Origin: an uncultured Clostridia bacterium
GTDB lineage: Bacteria; Bacillota; Clostridia; Oscillospirales; CAG-272
Assembly (NCBI GenBank): GCA_946055715.1
Contig: CAMGGT010000075.1
Span: 1-5,704, forward strand
DNA length: 5,704 nucleotides
Direction of reading: 5' to 3'
Of the stretch, positions 1 to 5,167 are shown one piece after another (position 1 is the stretch's first letter; each line of letters begins with the position of its first letter). Under the pieces are notes generated by a model. That model had not been told where the DNA came from, did not search any database, and saw only the letters and a list, made by a program, of their open reading frames with translations. A program made the position numbers and the translations under genes.

Positions 1-251
1 CGCTTTGAAAAGGGCAGATAATACAGCTGAAACTCACGCCAAAGCCAACATATTCGCCGCATTGTGGGCAAATAACTGCCGCAGGAGCCGACCAACAGCG
101 AGGCACGGTTACGAATGAAAATAATTATGTACATCTTCCGGCAATGGCACGGTCAAGCAGATGACACCGTCACGAAACTATATGCAGTATGTCCGGAAAT
201 TTCTCAAAATGAAAGGGGGTTTCTGATTATTTTCATTGATTTTCTTAAATT
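1..251. other. Non-coding stretch with no recognised feature
   Basis: No supported gene, RNA or repeat was found here. One frame is open from the window edge to a TGA at 116-118 (38 codons), and a 46-codon frame runs from the ATG at 115 to 255. Neither has a ribosome binding site or a recognisable motif. Base composition shifts to AT-rich from about 200 onward. The left end could be the untranslated flank of a gene outside the window. Confidence 0.5.
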
Positions 252-280
252 TTGACAACTATTATTTTCAAATTTATAAA
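252..280 (+). promoter_or_regulatory. Consensus-like sigma-A promoter on the plus strand
   Basis: TTGACA (252-257), a 17-nt spacer and TATAAA (275-280) make a near-consensus housekeeping promoter inside an AT-rich stretch. The predicted start is near 287. It points toward the 3' end of mntP, so any transcript would be antisense to the mntP terminators and coding region. No convincing gene or plus-strand terminator follows. Promoter-like strings arise easily in AT-rich DNA, so function is unproven. Confidence 0.42.
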
Positions 281-318
281 ATCGAAAGAGAAAAATGCGT
301 ATTCGATGAATGAAATGC

Positions 319-375
319 AAAAAGCGACCGCTTCGGCACATATCGCCCGAAAAGCAGGGGCGGCTCCGACGGTGC
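319..375 (-). terminator. Possible second terminator-like fold
   Basis: Further along the same direction, ACCG and TCGG pair with CCGA and CGGT across a 2-nt bulge. A small inner hairpin CGCCC/GGGCG sits inside. A GC pair with a bulged C closes the base, and TTTTT (319-323) follows. The fold is irregular and could be a back-up terminator or chance. The GC-rich helices stand out because the sequence just beyond is AT-rich. Confidence 0.35.
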
Positions 376-381
376 GAACAG

Positions 382-425
382 AAAAAGCCGCCATCCGCAA
401 GACACCTGCCTGCGGAGTGACGGCT
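382..425 (-). terminator. Intrinsic terminator after mntP
   Basis: On the minus strand, 76 nt after the mntP stop, an arm beginning AGCCG and ending CCGCA (411-425) pairs with the arm TGCGG...CGGCT (386-399). This gives 14 bp with one G-U pair and a single bulged C. The loop is 11 nt, and T residues (382-386, the first at the stem base) follow at once. This is a strong Rho-independent terminator. Confidence 0.82.
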
Positions 426-500
426 ATCTGGAAATGAGGGTCAGAAACATCCCGTGAAAGAGGTATGTGGGAGAGGGAAAGGGCGGGGGTGTCCGGCGCG

Positions 501-1082
501 TCAGAAGGCAATGATGCCGAGGTGCTCCAGCAGAATCTTGATGCCCATCAGCATCAGGATCACACCGCCGGCAATTTCTGCCTTGTTTTTGTACCGCAAG
601 CCGAAGATGTTCCCGGCCCTCAGCCCCACGCAGGAGAGTGCAAAGGTGATGATGCCGATGAGGGTCACCGCCGCAAAAATGTTGACATCCGGCAGAAGCG
701 CAAAGGTGATGCCCACCGCCATGGCGTCGATGCTGGTGGCAATGGCCAGCGGCAACATGTGGCGGAAGGCAAAAGGATCATCTGTCGGCACCTCTTCACA
801 GGACTTCTTCATTTCCAACCCCTCTTTCAACATGCTGCCGCCGATGATGAGCAGCAGAGCAAAGGCGATCCAGTGGTCAAACAGGGATATGTATCTTGCA
901 AAGGCCGAGCCCAGTAAATAGCCGAGCAATGGCATCAGGGCCTGAAAGCCGCCGAACCACAGCCCCGCCTGCAAATAGTGTTTGCCCTCCGGCTTTTCGA
1001 CAGACAGCCCCTTGCACACGGCCACGGCAAAGGCATCCATCGACAGCCCCACCGCCACAAAAAAGAGTTCCAACAGTCCCAT
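501..1082 (-). CDS. mntP: MntP-type manganese efflux pump
   Basis: This 193-residue inner-membrane protein is close to the usual length of about 190. It should export Mn(II) from the cytoplasm and protect against manganese overload. Six hydrophobic segments lie at about 2-23, 38-60, 68-86, 108-130, 134-156 and 170-190, with a short cytosolic loop after the third. The two halves repeat the family motif: VGLSMDAFAVAVCKGL (11-26) and LAIATSIDAMAVGITFAL (112-129). Their aspartates D16 and D119 correspond to the pair required in Escherichia coli MntP. The ATG at 1082 was chosen because GAGGAG lies 6 nt upstream. A longer in-frame start at 1166 would add 28 hydrophilic residues without a ribosome binding site and would begin next to the terminator T-run. 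The gene has its own leader and a strong terminator, so it is probably a separate unit from the citrate-pathway genes. No functional link to them is evident. Confidence 0.94.
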   Translation of the reverse strand: MGLLELFFVAVGLSMDAFAVAVCKGLSVEKPEGKHYLQAGLWFGGFQALMPLLGYLLGSAFARYISLFDHWIAFALLLIIGGSMLKEGLEMKKSCEEVPTDDPFAFRHMLPLAIATSIDAMAVGITFALLPDVNIFAAVTLIGIITFALSCVGLRAGNIFGLRYKNKAEIAGGVILMLMGIKILLEHLGIIAF

Positions 1083-1088
1083 ATCCAT

Positions 1089-1113
1089 CTCCTCGGTGTC
1101 ATCCTCGGACACC
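1089..1113 (-). promoter_or_regulatory. mntP ribosome binding site with adjoining hairpin
   Basis: GAGGAG (1089-1094, minus strand) stands 6 nt before the ATG at 1080-1082, which fixes the start. Directly upstream a perfect 6-bp stem, GGTGTC (1108-1113) with GACACC (1095-1100), closes a 7-nt loop containing a second copy of CCGAGGA. The stem touches the ribosome binding site without covering it, so it could tune access for the ribosome. No yybP-ykoY manganese riboswitch core was recognised in the leader. Confidence 0.55.
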
Positions 1114-1168
1114 CTATGCCCGGGGTGCAATGCCCAAACGGCATGCCCGCCAATGCGGCGTTTCATTT

Positions 1169-1209
1169 AAAAAGGCGGCCGGACATGTTACAGATGTATG
1201 TCCGACCGC
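1169..1209 (-). terminator. Intrinsic terminator-like hairpin between icd and mntP
   Basis: A 12-bp stem, with one G-U pair, is formed by GCGGTCGGACAT (1198-1209) and ATGTCCGGCCGC (1175-1186). The loop is 11 nt and the stem is followed by C and five T (1169-1173). T residues follow only on the minus strand, so it works in the direction of the genes. It may end the icd operon about 120 nt after its stop, or act as an attenuator in the mntP leader, because the promoter at 1215-1241 lies upstream of it. The same dyad could also be a protein operator at the transcription start. Confidence 0.72.
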
Positions 1210-1214
1210 GGTTG

Positions 1215-1241
1215 AGTATACCACACGCGCCTGAAAGTCAA
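1215..1241 (-). promoter_or_regulatory. Extended -10 promoter before mntP
   Basis: On the minus strand TTGACT (1236-1241) is followed after 15 nt by TATACT (1215-1220), with TG one base upstream of the -10 box (TGGTATACT). The short spacer is offset by the extended -10 element. The predicted +1 falls near 1208, at the first bases of the terminator-like stem at 1209. It is the only convincing promoter in the gap between icd and mntP. Confidence 0.55.
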
Positions 1242-1330
1242 GCCCTGCGGACGGGATGCCGCACCATTGCAAGTCATGAACAGTGGGCAAAACGCGCGCA
1301 GAGGTGAAAAGGCCGATGTCTTCCGTATGG

Positions 1331-2479
1331 TCAGGTGGCACCCTCAAGGGCGGCCAGCAGGCGGTCGCCAAAGGCGGCACAGGTGAGGCCGTCTCTGTCG
1401 CCGGTCACGCGCGGCTGTCCCTCTGCCGTGCAGGCAGAGAGGGCGGCGGCCAGTCTGCCCGCCTGTGCGGGCAGGGCAATGTGGCGCAGCAGCATTTCCA
1501 GTGCGCGAAGGATGCTTTCGGGGTTGGCGTAGGCGCCCAGCCCCTGTTCGATCATGCGGGGGGCACTGCCGTGGATGGCCTCGAACATGGCATAGCGGTC
1601 GCCGATGTTGGCGCTGCCTGCCGTGCCCACACCCCCCTGTATCTGCGCGGCCTCGTCGGTGATGATGTCGCCGTACAGGTTGGGCAGCAAAATGACCTCA
1701 AACTGCCCGCGCACCGCGGGGTTGACCAGGTTGGCGCACATGATGTCGATGTACCAGTCTTCTGCCGTGATGTCGGGATAGTCGGCCGCCACCTCATGGC
1801 AGAGGGCAGAGAAGAGGCCGTCGGTCTTCTTCATGATGTTGGCTTTGGTGACGATGGCCACACGGGTCTTGCCGTTGGCGCGCGCATATTCAAAGGCGGC
1901 GCGTGCAATGCGGCGGCACCCCGGCACGGTGGTCACCTTGAAGTCCATGGCAAGCGTTTCGGGCAGTTCGATGCCACGGCTGCCCAGCACATACTCGCCC
2001 TCCGTGTTCTCGCGGAAGAAGGCCCAGTCGATGCCCTCCTGCGGCACAGATACCGGGCGCAGGTTGGCATACAGGTCCAGCTCGCGCCGCAGGGCCACAT
2101 TGGCGCTTTCAAGCGAACCGCCCTTCGGGGTGGTGGTGGGGCCTTTGAGAATGACATCACAGGCATACATGGCTTCCAGCGTTTCGGGCGGGAGGGCTTG
2201 GCCGCAGGCCAGGCGGCGCTCGATGGTCAGCCCCGGGATCTCGCGCAGCTCCACCCGCCCGCAACCGATCTCATCCCGCAACAAAAGGGCGGCCGCGCGT
2301 TTGGCTTCCTTCATGATGATGGGGCCGATGCCGTCGCCGTCGCACAGCCCGATGACGATCTTCTGCTTGCTTGCAAAATCTGTGGCGGGGGAGGCCTGTT
2401 TCATTTTTTCGGCGCGGGCATACTGCTCTCTGAGCAATGCCTCATACTGCGCCACGGCCGCTTTGATGGCTGTTTCCAT
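1331..2479 (-). CDS. icd: Isocitrate dehydrogenase (isocitrate/isopropylmalate dehydrogenase family)
   Basis: Metal-dependent beta-decarboxylating dehydrogenase expected to oxidise isocitrate to 2-oxoglutarate. From the chosen ATG it has 382 residues. A helical extension (about 1-39) precedes the first Rossmann-like strand with GDGIGP at 48-53. The substrate loop SxNxxxR (S125, N127, R131) followed by ELDLYANLRP, with R141, is the isocitrate-specific pattern and differs from the leucine-pocket sequence of isopropylmalate dehydrogenase. RENTEGEY (156-163) gives the catalytic Tyr163; K212 lies in IVTKAN; metal-binding aspartates are D245, D271 and D275. The coenzyme loop is HGSAP (303-307) followed by R308-M309, neither the Lys-Tyr of NADP enzymes nor the Asp of NAD enzymes. 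The start at 2479 was chosen from Shine-Dalgarno spacing; an ATG three codons earlier (2488) would give a 4-nt ATGA overlap with aconitase. The gene closes the operon. Confidence 0.92.
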   Translation of the reverse strand: METAIKAAVAQYEALLREQYARAEKMKQASPATDFASKQKIVIGLCDGDGIGPIIMKEAKRAAALLLRDEIGCGRVELREIPGLTIERRLACGQALPPETLEAMYACDVILKGPTTTPKGGSLESANVALRRELDLYANLRPVSVPQEGIDWAFFRENTEGEYVLGSRGIELPETLAMDFKVTTVPGCRRIARAAFEYARANGKTRVAIVTKANIMKKTDGLFSALCHEVAADYPDITAEDWYIDIMCANLVNPAVRGQFEVILLPNLYGDIITDEAAQIQGGVGTAGSANIGDRYAMFEAIHGSAPRMIEQGLGAYANPESILRALEMLLRHIALPAQAGRLAAALSACTAEGQPRVTGDRDGLTCAAFGDRLLAALEGAT

Positions 2480-2484
2480 TTCAC

Positions 2485-4407
2485 TCATCCTTTCGTATAG
2501 GGCAGCAGACCGCCTGCCAGCAGAATGTCTGCCTGCCGTTTGGTGAAGGCGGCCACCAGCGGGATATCTGTGCCGCGCGTCTTGTCATGGAGCAGAATGC
2601 GCCCGCAGGCAAGTCCCTGCCGTACATCCCGCAGTTCCAACTCGTCGCCCTGCGCCAGGCGGTCATAGTCATCGGGATCTTCAAAGGTCAGCGGCAGAAT
2701 GCCGGCGTTGATGAGGTTGGCCGCGTGAATGCGGGCAAAACTCTTGGCCACCACCGCACGCACGCCCAGATACATGGGTACAAGCGCGGCGTGCTCGCGG
2801 GAAGAGCCCTGCCCGTAGTTGACGCCGCCCACGATCACAGAACTGCCCGCCGCCTTTGCGCGTTCGGCAAACTGCTCGTCGCACACTGCAAAGCAGAAAC
2901 GGGACAGGTAGGGAATGTTGGAACGGTAGGGCAGGATCTTTGCCCCGGCGGGCATGATGTGGTCGGTGGTGATGTTGTCACCCACTTTCAGCGTCAATTG
3001 AGCCGTGATGCGGTCCTGCAGGGGTGCGCCCACCGGCACGGGGTGAATGTTGGGGCCGCGTCGTACGGTCAGCTGTTCCGCTTCCTCCGGAGGGGCGGGC
3101 ATGAGGATGGCGCTGTCGCACACCGCAAAGGCAGAGGGCAGGGTGACAGAGGGGTACTCGCCCAGCGTGCGGGGGTCGGTGATGTGCCCCGTCAGGGCAG
3201 AGGCGGCCGCCACTTCGGGCGAGACAAGATAGACGGAAGCGTCGCGCGTGCCGCTTCGCCCCTCAAAGTTGCGGTTGAAGGTGCGCAGAGACACCCCGCC
3301 CGAATTGGGCGAGAAGCCCATGCCGATGCAGGGGCCGCAGGCGCATTCCAGAATGCGCGCACCGGCATTGATCATATCCGAGAGCGCGCCGCAGTCCGAG
3401 AGCATACTGAATACCTGCCGCGAGCCGGGCGAGACCGAGAGACTGACACCGTCACAGACGGTTTTGCCCTTGAGGATAGCGGCCACCCGCAGCATATCCC
3501 GCAGGGAAGAATTGGTGCAGGAGCCGATGCACACCTGCTGGATGGGGGTGCCCGCAAGTTCTGTCACGGGCTTGACATTGTCGGGAGAATGGGGGCAGGC
3601 AAGCAGGGGAGCGAGGGTGGACAGATCAATGTGAATGACGCGGTCATACTCGGCATCCGGGTCACTTTGGAGGGGGGTATAGTCCTTTTCGCGTCCTTGT
3701 GCCTTCAAAAAGGCGCGGGTGACCTCGTCAGAGGGGAAGATGGAGGTGGTGGCCCCCACCTCGGTGCCCATGTTGGTGATGGTGGCGCGTTCCGGCACCG
3801 ACAGGGTGGCAACACCCTCGCCGCCCCATTCCACCACAGCGCCGACGCCGCCCTTGACCGACAGGATGCGCAACAGCTCTAAGCTCACATCCTTGGCGCT
3901 GACCCATGGGGAGAGGCGGCCGGTCAGTTCCACCTTGATCATTTTGGGCATGGTGATATAGTAGGCACCGCCGCCCATGGCCACCGCCACATCCAGTCCG
4001 CCCGCGCCCATGGCCAGCATGCCGATGCCGCCGCAGGTGGGGGTGTGGCTGTCGGAGCCGATGAGGGTCATGCCCGGCACGCCGAACCGTTCCAGATGCA
4101 CCTGGTGGCAGATGCCGTTGCCCGGGCGGGAGAAGCGGATGCCGTACTTTTTGGCCGCCGTCTGTATGTAGAGGTGGTCGTCTGCGTTTTCAAAGCCGGA
4201 TTGCAGGGTGTTGTGGTCGATGTAGGCCACCGAGAGTTTTGTCTTCACGCGGGGAATGCCGATGGCCTCAAATTCCAGATAGGCCATGGTGCCGGTGGCG
4301 TCCTGCGTCAGGGTCTGGTCGATACGCAGGGCGATCTCCTGCCCCGGCTTCATCTCCCCGGACACAAGGTGTGCTGAGATGATCTTCTGTGCGATGGTCT
4401 GTCCCAT
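2485..4407 (-). CDS. acn: Aconitate hydratase (compact 640-residue type)
   Basis: Cytosolic [4Fe-4S] enzyme interconverting citrate and isocitrate through cis-aconitate. The cluster ligands are visible as C297 in IGSCTNS and C357 and C360 in CACGPCIG. Substrate-site motifs are also present: YIDHNT (62-67), GSDSHTPTCGG (117-127) and NRNFEGRSG (378-386). The swivel domain follows a linker and shows VGDNITTDHIMPAG (476-489), YGQGSSREHA (531-540) and SFARIHAANLINAGILPL (556-573). The order is the single-chain aconitase order, with catalytic domains 1-3 first and the swivel last. The length is well below the roughly 870-900 residues of AcnA and AcnB, matching the shorter aconitase clade common in anaerobes. 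The protein appears complete, with all key residues present. The start is fixed by the AAAGGGG site. Homoaconitase or isopropylmalate isomerase are alternatives in the superfamily, but the neighbouring isocitrate-type dehydrogenase favours aconitase. Confidence 0.95.
   Translation of the reverse strand: MGQTIAQKIISAHLVSGEMKPGQEIALRIDQTLTQDATGTMAYLEFEAIGIPRVKTKLSVAYIDHNTLQSGFENADDHLYIQTAAKKYGIRFSRPGNGICHQVHLERFGVPGMTLIGSDSHTPTCGGIGMLAMGAGGLDVAVAMGGGAYYITMPKMIKVELTGRLSPWVSAKDVSLELLRILSVKGGVGAVVEWGGEGVATLSVPERATITNMGTEVGATTSIFPSDEVTRAFLKAQGREKDYTPLQSDPDAEYDRVIHIDLSTLAPLLACPHSPDNVKPVTELAGTPIQQVCIGSCTNSSLRDMLRVAAILKGKTVCDGVSLSVSPGSRQVFSMLSDCGALSDMINAGARILECACGPCIGMGFSPNSGGVSLRTFNRNFEGRSGTRDASVYLVSPEVAAASALTGHITDPRTLGEYPSVTLPSAFAVCDSAILMPAPPEEAEQLTVRRGPNIHPVPVGAPLQDRITAQLTLKVGDNITTDHIMPAGAKILPYRSNIPYLSRFCFAVCDEQFAERAKAAGSSVIVGGVNYGQGSSREHAALVPMYLGVRAVVAKSFARIHAANLINAGILPLTFEDPDDYDRLAQGDELELRDVRQGLACGRILLHDKTRGTDIPLVAAFTKRQADILLAGGLLPYTKG
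2488..2493 (-). promoter_or_regulatory. Ribosome binding site that decides the dehydrogenase start
   Basis: AAAGGA on the minus strand overlaps the A of an upstream in-frame ATG (2486-2488), leaving that ATG with no usable spacing. It stands 8 nt before the second in-frame ATG (2477-2479), which is ideal. The site lies beside the aconitase stop codon (2485-2487), so translation is probably coupled there too. Confidence 0.75.
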
Positions 4408-4411
4408 ATGA

Positions 4412-5053
4412 TTATGCCCCTTTCATTTTCAGGATGTTTTCTTTGGCATGGCGGATGTGCTCTACCGTAAGTGCTTCTGCCTTTTCGGGGTCGTGCGCCT
4501 GCAGAGCGCCCAGAATGGCCATGTGTTCCTCTGCCGCGGCATACGCCCGCTGCGGGTTCTGCACCGACAGGCGGCGGAAATACTGCACCTTACGGTGCAG
4601 GTCATGCAGAATGGCAGACAGCGTGCGGTTGCCGCACAGGTCATACACCGTGCGGTGAAAGTCGCCGTCCAGTTCCTTTAGCTGTTCGGATTGCTCTCTT
4701 CGGGCATAAAACATCTGCAGGGCCACGGTGTTTTCCAGCTTTTGCAGGTCGGCATCCGAGATGCGTCCGGCACACAGTGCCGCCGCCATCCCCTCCACCC
4801 GCATGCGGATGTCATAGATGTCGCACAGGTCTTTTTCGCTGATGCCCACCACCACGGCCCCTTTGGGAGTGTCGGCGATCAGCTCTTCCTGGCGGAGGCG
4901 GGTCAGCGCCTCTCTGACGGGGGTGCGGGAGACATGCAACCGCTCGCACAGCTTCATCTCGGTGAGAAGGTCTCCCGGCTTGCAGGGGCCGTCCAGAATG
5001 TCGCTTTCAATGCGGAAAAAGACTTCGTCTGCCACCGTTGCGGTTTTGTTCAT
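4412..5053 (-). CDS. GntR-family transcriptional regulator, FadR/FCD subfamily
   Basis: This 213-residue protein has the normal length for a FadR-type GntR regulator. Residues 8-70 form the winged helix-turn-helix, with the recognition segment VSRTPVREALTRLR at about 41-54 and the wing near TPKGAVVVG (62-70). Residues about 75-208 form the all-helical FCD ligand-binding domain. Likely metal or ligand positions are D129 and H133 (DxxxH in LDGDFH), H177 (EEHMAIL) and H199 (EHIRHA); the family motif FHRTVYDLCGN follows. Such domains usually bind small carboxylates, often through a metal. The ATG is preceded by AAAAGGA with 7-nt spacing, which supports this start. The gene lies between the citrate synthase candidate and aconitase, 4 nt from the latter, so it probably autoregulates this operon in response to a pathway intermediate such as citrate or 2-oxoglutarate. 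The effector is inference, and no clear operator was recognised. The DNA-binding and FCD assignments are firm. Confidence 0.93.
   Translation of the reverse strand: MNKTATVADEVFFRIESDILDGPCKPGDLLTEMKLCERLHVSRTPVREALTRLRQEELIADTPKGAVVVGISEKDLCDIYDIRMRVEGMAAALCAGRISDADLQKLENTVALQMFYARREQSEQLKELDGDFHRTVYDLCGNRTLSAILHDLHRKVQYFRRLSVQNPQRAYAAAEEHMAILGALQAHDPEKAEALTVEHIRHAKENILKMKGA
4417..4423 (-). promoter_or_regulatory. Aconitase ribosome binding site inside the regulator gene
   Basis: AAAGGGG on the minus strand lies in the last codons of the GntR gene (Lys-Gly-Ala-stop) and stands 9 nt before the aconitase ATG. Only 4 nt separate the regulator stop from that ATG. Ribosomes finishing the regulator would uncover or reuse this site, so the two genes are probably translationally coupled. 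Confidence 0.8.
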
Positions 5054-5104
5054 TTCCGTTTCCTTTTCCTTGTTTGTATTCTCTGATGTTCAAAAACGGG
5101 TGAT

Positions 5105-5161
5105 GCGCTTTTGCGCTGCGGGTGCTTGTGGAAAACCGCAGGCAAACACCTCAGACAGGTG
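5105..5161 (-). other. Hairpins in the synthase-regulator gap
   Basis: The 114-nt gap (5054-5167) contains three small dyads. CACCT/AGGTG (arms 5157-5161 and 5147-5151, 5-nt loop) begins 6 nt after the synthase stop. CTGCGG/CCGCAG has arms 5136-5141 and 5116-5121 with a 14-nt loop. GCGC-AAAA-GCGC occupies 5105-5116, and its last base is shared with the preceding arm, so the two may compete. A run of five T (minus strand, 5092-5096) follows 8 nt after the last stem, too far for a textbook intrinsic terminator. The gap could hold a weak terminator or the leader of the regulator operon. No convincing -35/-10 pair was found in it. Confidence 0.3.
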
Positions 5162-5167
5162 CAAAGT

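Noticed and set aside
115..255. 46-codon plus-strand frame beginning MKIIMYIF
   Set aside because: No ribosome binding site and no recognisable domain. Frames of this length are expected by chance.
306..437. Possible 43-residue plus-strand peptide behind the promoter at 252-280
   Set aside because: No properly spaced ribosome binding site, no recognisable motif, and the frame runs through the mntP terminator helices.
245..511. 88-codon minus-strand frame downstream of mntP
   Set aside because: It runs through the terminator at 382-425 and into the AT-rich spacer, overlaps the mntP end, and has no ribosome binding site or family resemblance.
1083..1166. 28-residue N-terminal extension of MntP from the ATG at 1166
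   Set aside because: No ribosome binding site, and the start is next to the terminator T-run. The extension is hydrophilic and absent from the family, while the ATG at 1082 has GAGGAG at 6 nt.
1083..1214. yybP-ykoY manganese riboswitch in the mntP leader
   Set aside because: Expected from known mntP loci, but I could not find its conserved core in this leader. A covariance-model search would settle it.
1283..2500. Long plus-strand open frame of 405 codons opposite icd
   Set aside because: It is the antisense shadow of a gene with full catalytic motifs. Its translation is rich in Gly, Ala, His and Val with no domain, as expected opposite a GC-rich gene.
2587..3882. Long plus-strand open frame of 431 codons opposite acn
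   Set aside because: Antisense shadow of the aconitase gene. It has no recognisable motif, and the minus-strand frame contains all iron-sulfur ligands.
5054..5167. Promoter for the regulator operon in the synthase-regulator gap
   Set aside because: Some AT-rich hexamers are present, but no -35/-10 pair with acceptable spacing was found.
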